64,000 bases of DNA from Methylovirgula sp963708155 (GTDB lineage: Bacteria > Pseudomonadota > Alphaproteobacteria > Rhizobiales > Beijerinckiaceae). Positions within the stretch are counted from its first letter, which is position 1. Each line of letters opens with the position of its first letter. The position numbers and the translations under genes were made by a program. Of this stretch, positions 1-9,636 are shown in pieces. The notes beneath the pieces were generated by a model. It did no database searches and was not told where the DNA came from. It saw nothing but the letters and a program-made list of their open reading frames with translations. The stretch lies in the NCBI GenBank assembly GCA_963708155.1, contig OY970183.1, positions 2,604,001 to 2,668,000 of the forward strand. Reading direction: 5' to 3'.

Positions 1-7
1 AAGGCGG

Positions 8-721
8 ATGCCTTATATCCTCGCCGGGATTCTGATCCTTTATCTCGCGCTCTACGGCACGCGGGCCTTCGCGCGCGCCAATCCCGCCGCCTTGGCGCTG
101 GCCTTGCGCCGTTTCGCCTGTCTCGGCGTTCTGGCGCTGGCCGGGCTCGCCCTGCTGCGCGGCAGCCTCGATGGCGCATTGGTGCTGGCTGCGCTGGGTC
201 TTTGGCTTCTGGCAGGGACAAGAAAATCGCCGCCTGCGCGAACCGGCCGGCGAACCGGCGCGACGTCGCGGCTGCGCTCGGCGGTGGTCGAAATGGAAGT
301 CGATCATGCTTCGGGCGTGATGTGCGGGACGGTGCTGGCCGGCCCGGACGAAGGCAAATCACTCGCCCATATGACGCGCGGACAATGCGAAGCGCTGCAC
401 CGCCTCTGTCTTGACGACGATCCGGAGGGCGCGCGCCTGCTAGAGGCTTATCTGGACCGCCGGTTTCCCGGATGGCGTGCGGCACGAAACGAGGGTGCGG
501 ACACGCGGAGCCGTCGTGCGCAGGCGCGTTCCCGTCCGGGCGTAATGTCCGAGGATGAGGCTTATGAGGTCCTGGGCCTTCACAAGGGGGCGACGCGCGA
601 CGACGTCATGCGCTCGCACCGGTCCCTGATCAAGAAACTGCATCCCGACCACGGGGGGCCGACGGATCTGGCGGCTCGTGTCAACGAGGCCAAGGACGTT
701 CTGATGCGCAGACACCACTAA
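8..721 (+). CDS. J-domain (DnaJ-like) membrane protein
   Basis: 237-residue protein with two hydrophobic N-terminal segments (about residues 3-20 and 35-67), a polar linker, and a C-terminal J domain (about residues 180-237) containing the HPD tripeptide in KKLHPDHGGP. That motif stimulates the ATPase of a DnaK-type Hsp70. The protein is therefore probably an inner-membrane-anchored co-chaperone with its J domain in the cytoplasm. The zinc-finger and C-terminal substrate domains of true DnaJ are absent. The start is seven bases from the window edge, with AAGGCGG immediately upstream, so a longer form cannot be fully excluded. It converges on the carboxypeptidase gene. The partner Hsp70 and its clients are not known from sequence. 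Confidence 0.8.
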   Translation: MPYILAGILILYLALYGTRAFARANPAALALALRRFACLGVLALAGLALLRGSLDGALVLAALGLWLLAGTRKSPPARTGRRTGATSRLRSAVVEMEVDHASGVMCGTVLAGPDEGKSLAHMTRGQCEALHRLCLDDDPEGARLLEAYLDRRFPGWRAARNEGADTRSRRAQARSRPGVMSEDEAYEVLGLHKGATRDDVMRSHRSLIKKLHPDHGGPTDLAARVNEAKDVLMRRHH

Positions 722-775
722 CTCCTACGCGGTACACACCGGTTTCCTCTCGCCAAAGAGGATAAAACCGATCCC

Positions 776-2407
776 CTAATTCTTCATTGCGAAACAGCCG
801 AAGCCGGATCTTTTCAGGCTGCGGCAGGCGGCCTCCGCACCGTCGGCGTCGAGGCCCGCGAAGCGCGCGCGGTAGAGCGTCGCATCGCCCTTCTGCACTT
901 TCTCGGTAAAGGCCTGCGCGTCATCGAGCGCGCTGAGCTTGCGCGCCTTGACGCGGGCGAGCAGGGCGCCGGCTTTGGCTTCGTCGTCGGTGGCGCCGAT
1001 CTGGATGATCCAGCCAGGGTGCGTGACGACCGCCGGATCGGCGGCAAGCGCATCCGCGTGCGATTGCGGCTTGACGGTAATGCCCGCCGCGGCGAGGTCG
1101 CTGTCGCTGATGCCGGCCGAGGCTTGCGTGGATTTCGCCGGGGCCGGACCTGTGACCCAGTGCAGGGTTGAAGGCGTCGCCGTCGAAGCTTCCGGCCGCT
1201 CGGTCGAGCCATCCAGCGCGGCGGGGCCGACGCTGCCGGTCGTCATGTCGTTATCGGTCGCGGCGGGCGTGCTGGCGATATAGGCCGGGCGCGGCCGATC
1301 TATCGGCAATGGCACGTCGGCGCCGTTTTGCGAGGCTATGCCCAGCGCTTCGGCGCGCTCTGCCCAGGAATCGCGAGAGGAATTGTGTGCGGGCGTTTCA
1401 TGCACCGGCGCCGCGTCCGCTTGGCGGTCGGCGCGTTCGTCGGCGACTTCCGCGATAATCGGCGCGCTGCGGCGGGTTGAAGCTTCGTCCATCTCGCGGC
1501 CGATAAGCGCGGCCATCGCACGGTCGCGGCTCGCCGCGGTCGCTCCGCCGAGCACGACGGCGACGATAGCGCGGCCGCGGTAATGCACCGAGGTCAGGAG
1601 ATTGAAGCCGGAAGCGTTCGTATAGCCCGTCTTGATGCCGTCGAGGCCGGGAATACGGCCGAGCAGGTGATTGTGGTTGCGGATGATCTGGCCGTGATAG
1701 GCGAACTCTTCCAGCGAGAAATAATGGAAATAGCGCGGGAAGCGCTCCTGAATGGCGCGGCCGAGCAGGGCGAGATCGGCGGCCGTCGTGATCTGCGCGT
1801 TGTTGGGCAGGCCCGAGGCATCGGCATAATGCGTGTGCATCATGCCGAGCGCGTGGGCTTCGCGCGTCATCATGGCGCAGAAATTTTCTTCGCTGCCGCC
1901 GATATTCTCGGCGACGGCGACGGCGATGTCGTTGGCGGATTTGGTCACGATGGCCTTGATCGCGTCGTCGACGGCGATCGTCTGACCCGGCCGCAAGCCC
2001 AGCTTCGTCGGCGCCTGCGCGGCGGCGTGCCGAGAGATCGTCAGGCGCGAATTCAGATGCAGCCGGCCCTTGTCGAGTTCCTTGAACAGGAGATAGAGCG
2101 TCATCACCTTGGTGATCGAGGCCGGATGGCGCAGCTCGTCCTCGTTCTGCGCGTAGAGCACGCGGCCGGAATTGGTATCGACGACGATCTCGGCCAGCCG
2201 CGATGGTGCGCCATGCGCGGCAAAGCGGCTCCCATGATGCCGGCGCGACGCTAACCGGTGCTCCGAATGACGTGGATGATGGGCGAGGTGCCGATAGTGA
2301 TGGTGGTGATGAGCCTCGGCGGGTGTTGCGAGCGCCGGAAGCAGCGAGGCCACAAAACCCGCGAGGACCAGGGAACGCCCACGTTCCGCCAAGCTACGCC
2401 CGAACAT
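776..2407 (-). CDS. D-alanyl-D-alanine carboxypeptidase (PBP5/6 type) with SPOR domain
   Basis: Serine peptidase of the S11 family that trims the terminal D-Ala from peptidoglycan stem peptides in the periplasm. A signal peptide (MFGRSLAERG, then a hydrophobic stretch) is followed by a His-rich linker. The catalytic motifs are SITK (SxxK), SAN within KSANDIA, and KTG within GIKTGYTN. The C-terminus (about the last 75 residues) resembles a SPOR domain, which binds denuded septal glycan and would direct the enzyme to division sites. A long Pro/Ala/Ser-rich linker joins the two parts. The frame extends upstream to a TTG at 2425. I prefer the ATG at 2407, which has AGGGA about 10 bases upstream. 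At 543 residues it is longer than classical DacA because of the linker and SPOR module. Confidence 0.9.
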   Translation of the reverse strand: MFGRSLAERGRSLVLAGFVASLLPALATPAEAHHHHHYRHLAHHPRHSEHRLASRRHHGSRFAAHGAPSRLAEIVVDTNSGRVLYAQNEDELRHPASITKVMTLYLLFKELDKGRLHLNSRLTISRHAAAQAPTKLGLRPGQTIAVDDAIKAIVTKSANDIAVAVAENIGGSEENFCAMMTREAHALGMMHTHYADASGLPNNAQITTAADLALLGRAIQERFPRYFHYFSLEEFAYHGQIIRNHNHLLGRIPGLDGIKTGYTNASGFNLLTSVHYRGRAIVAVVLGGATAASRDRAMAALIGREMDEASTRRSAPIIAEVADERADRQADAAPVHETPAHNSSRDSWAERAEALGIASQNGADVPLPIDRPRPAYIASTPAATDNDMTTGSVGPAALDGSTERPEASTATPSTLHWVTGPAPAKSTQASAGISDSDLAAAGITVKPQSHADALAADPAVVTHPGWIIQIGATDDEAKAGALLARVKARKLSALDDAQAFTEKVQKGDATLYRARFAGLDADGAEAACRSLKRSGFGCFAMKN

Positions 2408-2598
2408 CACGCACCATTCCCTCAATACGTCTATTCAATAACTTAGCCGCCGATCGCGGCGGGCCGCGACGGTATCCGGCGTCTGGCCCAAAAGCTCAAA
2501 TGAGGCTAAAATAGTTCGGTTACCCGGAGGTTAAGGGGAGTGTTTCAATCCCGAAAGTCGGGTCAGAACGGGATTTTTTGCTGCGCTGCAAAATTTTC

Positions 2599-2627
2599 TT
2601 GACTTTGATTGTGCGACGCACTATTTC
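2599..2627 (+). promoter_or_regulatory. candidate sigma-70-type promoter of the phasin gene
   Basis: TTGACT (2599-2604) is followed after 17 bases by TATTTC (2622-2627), about 75 bases before the phasin ATG. The -35 box is a good match and the -10 box a modest one. This is a visual assignment only. Confidence 0.4.
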
Positions 2628-2704
2628 CAGACGCGGGCCCGGGGCTTATTCGACGCAAAGCCCCTTTGGCATGCAATGCGCGTCAACCAAAGGAGCAGTG
2701 GAAC

Positions 2705-3061
2705 ATGGCGACGAATTTTGAGGACTTCCAGAAATTTGGCAAAGAGCAGCTTGAAGCTGCCAGCGCGGTTGCTTCGTCTCTCGCCAAAGGTCTGCAGACG
2801 ATTGCCGCCGAGACGACCGATTATTCCAAGCGCTCGCTCGAGACCGGCTCTGCCTATCTGGAGAAGCTTGTCGGCGCGAAGTCGCTCGACAATGCGATCC
2901 AAATCCAATCCGAATATGCCAAGGTCGCTTACGAAGGCTTTGTCGCTCAATCGACCAAGATCGGCGAACTCTACGCCAATCTCGCCAAGGAAGCTTTCAA
3001 GCCGGTGGAATCCGTGATCGCCAAGGTTCAGTCGGTGGCGAGCACCGTCGCACCGAAGTAA
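2705..3061 (+). CDS. phasin family protein
   Basis: 118-residue amphipathic helical protein without a signal peptide. It has the phasin layout: an N-terminal segment NFEDFQKFGKEQLEAA, then helices rich in Ala, Lys and Glu, with the repeated pattern of Thr/Ser-Lys-Ile-Gly-Glu-Leu near the C-terminus. Phasins coat polyhydroxyalkanoate granules and moderate their size and number, so the organism probably makes PHA or uses a phasin as a general stress protein. No PHA synthase is in the window. The frame is open upstream to 2609, but the ATG at 2705 has AAAGGAGCAGTG just ahead and begins the conserved phasin sequence. It is a single-gene unit with its own promoter candidate and a strong terminator. 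Confidence 0.88.
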   Translation: MATNFEDFQKFGKEQLEAASAVASSLAKGLQTIAAETTDYSKRSLETGSAYLEKLVGAKSLDNAIQIQSEYAKVAYEGFVAQSTKIGELYANLAKEAFKPVESVIAKVQSVASTVAPK

Positions 3062-3149
3062 ACGGCTGGCGCGATACATTTGGCCGGCGGGCGGTTGCGC
3101 CTGCGGCGGAGTGCTGCGTAGAGGCGTTCAGAAGCCCCGAGGCCACAAA

Positions 3150-3177
3150 GGCTCGACCATTCGTCGAGCCTTTTTAT
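3150..3177 (+). terminator. Rho-independent terminator of the phasin gene
   Basis: Perfect 8-bp stem GGCTCGAC (3150-3157) and GTCGAGCC (3163-3170) with a five-base loop, followed directly by TTTTTATTT. The remaining bases to 3449 hold no gene I can recognise. They are the leader and promoter region of clpS. Confidence 0.88.
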
Positions 3178-3449
3178 TTGCGGGCAAGCCCACGCGGCGC
3201 GCAGGGGAAATTGCCGAATCGCCAGAAAAGCGAAATAAATTATCTTTGAGATGACGGGCTTGTTCTGGAAACTTTCGGCATCGTCTCTATCTTGCCTAAG
3301 TCGGCAAGATTATTGCTCGTAGTGGTAATCATAGCGCAGTTTCGCCTAGGCGAGCGCCGAGAACCGGGGTTATGATTATGTCGACCGGAGGCGCCGGTCG
3401 GAAAGGCTTCCGGCATCTCCGTGCCTTTGGCGCGACAGGAGGCTTAGGC

Positions 3450-3797
3450 ATGCCGTTACGGGCGGCCAGAGATCAACAAAAAAACGGTGACCCGGGACCG
3501 GGCAATGGCACCGCGGTTATCGCGCGCGCCAAACCGCAGACGCGACGCCCGAACATGTATCGCGTGCTGCTGCTCAACGACGATTACACGCCGATGGAAT
3601 TTGTCGTTGTCGTTCTGCGCAAATATTTCAACAAAGGAGCCGAGGAGGCGACGCGGATCATGCTTCATGTCCACCAGCATGGCGTCGGCGAATGCGGTAT
3701 TTTCACTTACGAGGTTGCTGAAACGAAAGTCACCCAAGTGATGGACTATGCCAGGAAGCACCAGCATCCGCTGCAATGCATCATGGAAAAGAAATGA
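3450..3797 (+). CDS. clpS: ATP-dependent Clp protease adaptor ClpS
   Basis: Adaptor that binds N-degron substrates and delivers them to the ClpA unfoldase of ClpAP. The conserved core runs from about residue 34: MYRVLLLNDDYTPMEFVV, which contains the NDDxTPM(E/D)FV signature including the Asn-Asp-Asp substrate-pocket residues. It continues through a HxxGxGxCGIF region and ends QCIMEKK. The frame is open from 3372. The ATG at 3450 is preferred because AGGAGG lies eight bases upstream and the resulting 115 residues match the family. clpA follows after a 15-base gap, the usual operon. Alphaproteobacterial ClpS is linked to cell-cycle-regulated proteolysis in Caulobacter, which is relevant given the DivJ- and PleC-like kinases elsewhere in the window. 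Confidence 0.93.
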   Translation: MPLRAARDQQKNGDPGPGNGTAVIARAKPQTRRPNMYRVLLLNDDYTPMEFVVVVLRKYFNKGAEEATRIMLHVHQHGVGECGIFTYEVAETKVTQVMDYARKHQHPLQCIMEKK

Positions 3798-3812
3798 GAG
3801 GTTTGAGCCGCC

Positions 3813-6366
3813 ATGCCGTCCTTCTCGCGTAATCTCGAGCAGACTCTTCACCGTGCGCTAGCGGTCGCCAACGAGCGGCACCACGAATATGCGACGCTGG
3901 AGCACCTCCTATTGAGTCTCACCGAGGACAGCGATGCCGCGGCGGTGCTGCGGGCGTGTTCGGTCGATCTCGACATTCTGCGCAAGAACCTGCGCGATTA
4001 TATCGATCAGGAACTCGACAATCTCGTCAGCGATGGCCGCGAGGATGCCAAGCCCACGGCCGGGTTCCAACGCGTCATTCAGCGCGCAGTGATCCATGTT
4101 CAATCATCCGGGCGCGAGGAAGTGACCGGCGCCAATGTCCTGGTGGCGATTTTCGCCGAACGGGAAAGCCATGCCGCCTATTTCCTGCAAGAGCAGGATA
4201 TGACCCGCTACGACGCGGTGAACTACATCAGCCACGGTATAGCGAAGAGGCCCGGTATGTCTGATTCCTCCAAGACGCCCCGCGGAGCCGAAGATGATGA
4301 TGGCCGCGACGGAAAGGATAAAGAGAACGGCGAGTCGAAAAAGAAGGAAGGCGCGCTCGAAGCCTATTGCGTCAACCTCAATCGCAAGGCCAAGGAAGGG
4401 CGCATCGATCCATTGATCGGCCGCGAGCCGGAAGTGCTGCGCACGATCCAGGTTCTCTGCCGCCGGCATAAGAACAATCCGCTGCTCGTCGGCGACCCTG
4501 GCGTTGGCAAGACGGCGATCGCCGAGGGCCTGGCGCGGAAGATCGTCAAGAACGAAGTGCCGGAAGTGCTCGCCGACGCGACTGTCTTTGCCCTCGATAT
4601 GGGCACGCTGCTTGCCGGCACGCGCTATCGCGGCGATTTCGAAGAGCGGCTGAAACAAGTGATGAAGGAGATCGAAAACCACAAGAAAGCGATCCTCTTC
4701 ATCGACGAGATTCACACGGTCATCGGCGCCGGCGCCACCTCCGGCGGGGCGATGGATGCGTCGAATCTGCTCAAGCCGGCTCTTGCCCAGGGAACCCTGC
4801 GCTGCATCGGCTCGACGACCTACAAGGAATATCGCCAGTATTTCGAGAAGGATCGCGCGCTCGTCCGCCGCTTCCAGAAGATCGATGTCAACGAGCCGTC
4901 GGTCGAGGACGCGATCGAGATCATGAAGGGGCTGAAGCCCTATTTCGAGGACTATCACAAGGTCCGCTATACCAACGAGGCGGTGAAGGCGGCGGTGGAG
5001 CTCTCCGCCCGCTACATCCATGACCGCAAGCTGCCGGACAAGGCGATCGACGTGATCGACGAGACCGGAGCGAGCCAGATGCTGCGTGCCGGAGGCCAAA
5101 CGCAAGAAGACGATCGGCATCAAGGAGATCGAAACGACGATCGCGACGATGGCGCGAATTCCGCCCAAGACGGTGTCGAAGGACGATGCCGAAGTGCTCG
5201 AGCATCTGACGCAGACGCTGGAGCGGGTGGTCTATGGCCAGAACAAAGCGATCCAGGCGCTGACCTCGGCGATCAAGCTTGCCCGTGCCGGATTGCGCGA
5301 TGGCGAGAAGCCGATCGGTTCTTACCTCTTCTCCGGCCCGACGGGCGTCGGCAAGACGGAAGTTGCGCGCCAGCTTGCGACCGCCCTCGGCGTGGAACTG
5401 ATTCGCTTCGACATGTCCGAATATATGGAGCGGCACACGGTGTCGCGCCTGATCGGCGCGCCTCCCGGCTATGTCGGCTTCGACCAGGGCGGCCTGCTGA
5501 CCGATGCGATCGACCAGCATCCCCATAGCGTGCTGCTGCTCGACGAGATCGAGAAGGCGCATCCGGATCTCTACAACATACTGTTGCAGGTGATGGATCA
5601 CGGCAAGCTCACCGACCACAACGGCAAGCAGATCGATTTCCGCAATGTGATTCTGATCATGACGACCAATGCCGGCGCCGCCGACATGCAGCGCGAAGCC
5701 TATGGCTTCACCCGCACCAAGCGTGAGGGCGAGGATACCGAGGCGATCAACCGCATGTTCGCGCCGGAGTTCCGCAACCGGCTCGATGCGGTCGTCACCT
5801 TCGGTCACCTGCCGACGGACGTCGTTGCCAAGGTCGTCGACAAGTTCATCATGCAACTCGACGCCCAGCTCGCCGAGCGCAACGTGACGATCGAGCTGAC
5901 CGACGAGGCGCGCAACTGGCTGGTGGAGCACGGCTATGACGAGCAGATGGGCGCCCGCCCGATGGCCCGCATCATCCAGCAGACGATCAAAACGCCGCTG
6001 GCCGATGAGGTGCTCTTCGGCCGATTGAAGAACGGCGGCAATGTGCGCGTCGTTGTCATTGCGGCCGAGGACGGCAGCAAGACGCTCGGCTTCGTCTTCC
6101 CCGAAGGGCCGGTTCTGCCGCGTCCGGAGAAGGATATTGTCGAGGCCAGTAAGAAGCGCGTGCGGCCGGAGCCGGAAGTGCGCCGGGCCAAGGCGCGCAA
6201 GGCCAAGACGACCGACGATGACGACGACAACGGGCCGGAAGGTGAGCCGGACGAGGACCAGCCGGATGACGACGCTGCAATCGAAGGCGAGACCACGGAC
6301 GAGACGAGCGCCGAGGACGAGGCCAAGCCGTCCGGTATCGTGCCCAATGTGCCGTTGCAGGGCTGA
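3813..6366 (+). CDS. clpA: ATP-dependent Clp protease ATP-binding subunit ClpA (one frameshift)
   Basis: AAA+ unfoldase that feeds substrates to the ClpP peptidase. Visible parts: the N-terminal ClpN repeat domain beginning MPSFSRNLEQTLHRAL; a first AAA module with Walker A GDPGVGKT and Walker B ILFIDEIHT; a second AAA module with Walker A GPTGVGKT and Walker B VLLLDEIEKAH; and the C-terminal D2-small domain. The reading frame breaks near 5083-5086: DETGASQML is in one frame, and the expected continuation PEAKRKKTIGIKEIE is one base out. Removing a single base from ATGCTGCGTGCC restores an 850-residue protein, so this is either an insertion in the genome or a sequence error. The last 80 or so residues form an unusual Asp/Glu-rich tail beyond the normal ClpA end. 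Confidence 0.9.
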
Positions 6367-6389
6367 AAGCTCTTAAGAACACGATATAA

Positions 6390-6415
6390 AGGGGCGGCTT
6401 CGGCCGCCCTTTCTA
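6390..6415 (+). terminator. Rho-independent terminator after clpA
   Basis: GGGCGGC-TTCG-GCCGCCC hairpin with a stable UUCG-type loop, an A run upstream (ATAAAG) and TTTCTATTT downstream. It lies between convergent genes and may also serve the HIT gene on the other strand. Confidence 0.85.
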
Positions 6416-6423
6416 TTTCAGCT

Positions 6424-6849
6424 CTATTTCAGCGCCGCGGCGATCTTGGTCTGAATTTTCTGAAGCGCTTCGGGCGCCTCCATCTGGCTCCCCGCCGGTT
6501 TCAGCTCAACACCCTCCCAGCGCGGCAGGAGGTGAAAGTGCAGGTGAAAGATCACCTGGCCGCCGGCACTTTCGTTCGATTGCAGCAGCGTCAGACCTTC
6601 CGCGCCAAGGCTGTTCTTCACAGCGCGCGCGACTTTCTGCACGCGCTTGATGAGCTCGCCGAGCTTGTCGGCATCGGCATCGAGAAAGGTACGTGCCGGG
6701 AATTTCGGGATTACGAGCGTATGGCCTTCGATGCGCGGCATGATGTCGAGAAAGGCGAGCGCTATATCGTCCTCATAAACCTTGTAACAGGGGATCTCGC
6801 CGCGCAAGATTTTCGCGAAGACGTTATCGTTATCGTAACCCGGCGCCAT
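6424..6849 (-). CDS. HIT family hydrolase (histidine triad)
   Basis: Nucleotide hydrolase or transferase of the Hint branch, probably a purine nucleoside phosphoramidase. The active-site triad HLHFHLLPR fits HxHxHxx, and the N-terminal part (NVFAKILRGEIPCYKVYEDD) is typical of bacterial HIT proteins of about 140 residues. The frame is open upstream to 7074, but the extra sequence is Arg-rich and unrelated. The ATG at 6849 has AGGG upstream and gives the family length of 141 residues. It is separated from the FemAB-like gene behind it by about 170 bases on the same strand. Confidence 0.9.
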   Translation of the reverse strand: MAPGYDNDNVFAKILRGEIPCYKVYEDDIALAFLDIMPRIEGHTLVIPKFPARTFLDADADKLGELIKRVQKVARAVKNSLGAEGLTLLQSNESAGGQVIFHLHFHLLPRWEGVELKPAGSQMEAPEALQKIQTKIAAALK

Positions 6850-7021
6850 GACCTTGATCCCTGTTACTGGTGTCGCCACGATAATCACGGCAGGGCGCGG
6901 CGAAAAGGCTCGAATGATTCCCAAGCGTGATGAGTTCGACGCCCATAAAAGCCATCCGATGCTTACGCGAGCCCTGCGATGCATCGAATTTGTCGAATAA
7001 ATCGTCGTGCGGCGTCGGCCT

Positions 7022-8219
7022 TCAGCTCTTCTTAAAGGGCGCAAGCTCGGCATATTCCGCAATTTGCTCGTCAATGGCGAGCCGTTCGCGGGTCAGATAA
7101 TCGTCGATTGCAGTCGCAAAACGCGGGTCGGCAATGTCATGCGCAGAATAGGTTGTGACGGCGGTATAACCACGGGCGAGCTTGTGCTCGCCTTGCGCGC
7201 CGGCTTCGACCCGTTTCAATTTGTTCGCGATGGCATAATCAATCGCCTGGTAATAGCAGACTTCGAAATGCAGAAAGGGATGTTCTTCGATCGCGCCCCA
7301 ATAGCGGCCATAGAGAGCATCTGCGCCAATCAGGTTCAGCGCGCCGGCGATATAGCGGCCGTCGCGCTTGGCGAGGACAAGCAGGATATGCGAACTCAAT
7401 CTACCGCCCAGTTCGTTGAAGAAGCGGCGGTTGAGGTAAGGGTGTCCCCATTTGCGTGCGCCGGTGTCCGTATAGAATTTGAAGAATGCATCCCAATGGG
7501 CTTCGCTGATATCGGTTCCAGTCAATGTTTCGATGGTGATGCCATCCGCCAGAGAGTCCTTGCGCTCGCGGCGGATCATCTTGCGCTTGCGTGAGGCGAG
7601 ATCGGACAGAAAAGCCTCGAAGCTCCCATAGTCCCGGTTGACGAAGTGGAATTGCTGACCCGTCCGGAGCAGAAAGCCCGCTTGGCCGAGTGCGGCCCAT
7701 TCGGCCTTTGTCGGAAAGGTGATGTGGATCGAGGAAGCTTGCGCCTTCTCGCGCCATTTGCGCAGGCCGAGGATCAGCGCCGCTCGCGCTTCATCGCCGC
7801 CACCCGGCGCGATGAGCAACCGGCGCCCTGTCGCCGGCGTGAACGGCACGGCCACCTGAAGCTTGGGATAATAGTCGAGACCAGCCCGTTCATAGGCGTC
7901 GGCCCAAGCGTGGTCGAAAACATATTCGCCCATCGAATGGGCCTTGAGATAGGTCGGCGCCGCGGCGAGAAGACGGCTCTCTGAAATCTTCGACCAGCAC
8001 ATGCGCTGGCAGCCAGCCACTGCCGCGCCCGACCGAACCGGAATCTTCCAGCGCCGCAAGAAAGGCGTGCGAGATAAAGGGGTTGAACCTCTCTTCCTCA
8101 GGCGCCACTTGAGCTTGGCTGGGGCTGTCTGCGTCCGGATTAGCGCAGGCATCCCATTGACCGGCGTCAATTTCCCGAATGGTCGGCGCGATGCGGATTT
8201 TGAATGGCGATGTCATCAA
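7022..8219 (-). CDS. FemAB-like / GNAT-superfamily protein (DUF482, COG3146), one frameshift
   Basis: Cytoplasmic protein of about 398 residues related to peptidyltransferases of the FemAB/GNAT fold. The biochemical role of the bacterial DUF482 family is not established. The N-terminal part (IREIDAGQWDACAN, then FNPFISHAFLAALEDSGSVG) lies in one frame up to about 7985. The rest (APTYLKAHSMGEYVFDHAWADAYERAG onward, ending ELAPFKKS) lies in another. The two halves join as one known protein if a single base is removed in the GATTTCAGAGAGCCG region of the coding strand (about 7975-7985). Key family features seen: GEYVFDHAWAD, PFTPATGRRLL, SHILLV and HFEVCYYQAIDYAI. Like clpA, it reads as an intact gene with one surplus base. 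Confidence 0.82.
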
Positions 8220-8398
8220 CTGAGCTGGGGTGCAGGCAGGTTTCTATTTAGTGCGCTTCGCCATTGCAGCAAGAAACAGCCAAAACCATGTTTTCGCGAG
8301 GTGTATGGCGCAACGGCGTCCCATTATCGTCACCTTTTGGCGCCATGCACAAAGGGTTCGGCGCGGCCAAACGCCGGAGGCGGCGTGCGGGGTTTTTA

Positions 8399-9619
8399 AT
8401 GTTGGCCTTTTCGTGGGCACGTCGGTGCCGCACACCTTTGCTTTCTTTAGCCGGTTTGCTGCTCCTGAGCCTTCTCTCGGGCTGCGGTTCGACGAGCGCC
8501 ATGACGGGCTTCATGGCCAATGCGGATGCGCCGCGTTCGATTTTGACCTTTGTCGTTTCGACCCGGCAGGATGGCGCCGGCGGCGTCGATCATATGCGTA
8601 GCGACGGCCCGGCCTATTCGCTGCAGATCCTGAGTGTGCCGCCGGATCATCACCCCGGTCAGATCGAGCGGCCGGCCTTCGGATCCGCCGATCCGGCGCA
8701 TCATTTCACGGTCGCGAGCGAGCAGGAGCTCAGCCGCGAAGACTTCCGCAATCAACTCGCGACCAATATTTCCGGCCGCATAGGCTCCAATCGCGACGTG
8801 CTTCTCTACGTTCACGGTTTCAACACGGGCCTCGACGCCGCACGTTTCCGCCTCGCCCAGATCGTCACGGATGGGCGCTTCGGCGGTGTGCCTGTGCTCT
8901 TCACCTGGCCGGCGAGCGACAATCTCCTCGATTATGAGGCGGCGCGGGAAAGCGCCACCGCCTCGCGCGACGCGCTTGCCGATCTCCTGAAAGACCTGAG
9001 CAACGTGCCGGACATCGGGCGCATTCATATCCTCGCCCATTCTATGGGAACCTGGCTGACCATGGAGGCGCTGCACGAGCGTGCCATCGCGGGCAGTCCG
9101 AGCCTCAATGGCAAGCTCGGGCTCGTCATGCTGGCGGCGCCGGATATCGATCTTTCCGTGTTCCGCTCGCAGCTCGCCGGTCTCGACGCCTCGCACTTCT
9201 CAGTGCTTGTCTCCGCCGACGATCGCGCTCTGTCGCTGTCGCGAACCCTGGCCGGCGATCGGCCGCGGGTCGGTGCGCTCGATCCGCGCAAGCCGGCGGA
9301 CCGCGCAGCGCTCGCCCGGCTGGGCGTGAAAGTCTACGATCTTTCGGGCAAGTCGGACGGCCTCATCGACCATGACGCCTATGCCGATATTCCGGATGTC
9401 GTCCGCTCCATCGGCATGCAGATCGGCCGCCAGCGTATCCAGGATGAGGATGTGACCGCCGTCCTCGGGGAGAGGCCCGTGAGCAATGACGTGACCGCCT
9501 CGCCCTTGCCGTCGGCTACGACTGCGGCCCCCAGCAGCGCGAGTGTCCTGCCGCCGGCTGGCGCCGCCCCGTCGTCATCCTCTGCTGCCGCAACCTCTGC
9601 CACTGCGACGACACACTAG
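8399..9619 (+). CDS. alpha/beta hydrolase, predicted lipoprotein (DUF900 family)
   Basis: About 406 residues. A lipoprotein-type signal peptide ends in LLSLLSGC, so the mature protein would be lipid-anchored at Cys29. The alpha/beta-hydrolase fold of DUF900 follows: VLLYVHGFNTGLDAARFRLAQI, the nucleophile elbow AHSMGTW (GxSxG-like, Ser nucleophile), and a late Asp/His region DGLIDHDAYADIPD. The C-terminal 50 residues are a Pro/Ala/Ser/Thr-rich tail. The frame is open back to 8264, but the Arg-rich upstream stretch is a poor signal peptide, so I place the start at the ATG at 8399. Moderate doubt remains because its ribosome-binding site is weak. The substrate is unknown. Confidence 0.8.
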   Translation: MLAFSWARRCRTPLLSLAGLLLLSLLSGCGSTSAMTGFMANADAPRSILTFVVSTRQDGAGGVDHMRSDGPAYSLQILSVPPDHHPGQIERPAFGSADPAHHFTVASEQELSREDFRNQLATNISGRIGSNRDVLLYVHGFNTGLDAARFRLAQIVTDGRFGGVPVLFTWPASDNLLDYEAARESATASRDALADLLKDLSNVPDIGRIHILAHSMGTWLTMEALHERAIAGSPSLNGKLGLVMLAAPDIDLSVFRSQLAGLDASHFSVLVSADDRALSLSRTLAGDRPRVGALDPRKPADRAALARLGVKVYDLSGKSDGLIDHDAYADIPDVVRSIGMQIGRQRIQDEDVTAVLGERPVSNDVTASPLPSATTAAPSSASVLPPAGAAPSSSSAAATSATATTH

Positions 9620-9636
9620 GTCGAAAGCAAAGTGGC

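Noticed and set aside
721..776. Imperfect inverted repeat (GGTTTCCTCT...AGAGGATAAAACC) between convergent genes
   Set aside because: Possibly a bidirectional terminator, but the stem is interrupted by a bulge and the T run is short.
1583..2254. 223-residue plus-strand ORF inside the carboxypeptidase gene
   Set aside because: It is antisense to a gene with clear catalytic motifs and its composition mirrors GC-rich third-position bias. It is a shadow ORF.
2546..2580. Hairpin AATCCCG...CGGGATT followed by T6 upstream of the phasin
   Set aside because: It looks like a terminator on the plus strand, but no plus-strand gene precedes it for 1.8 kb. Loop length and stem are modest, so I do not call it.
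5086..5100. Programmed frameshift site in clpA
   Set aside because: There is no slippery heptamer, stop codon cue or downstream structure that I can recognise, and other genes show the same kind of break.
3813..6366. Two separate clp genes instead of one frameshifted clpA
   Set aside because: The two ORFs match consecutive parts of one ClpA with no missing residues, and the second has no ribosome site, so a single gene with one indel is the better model.
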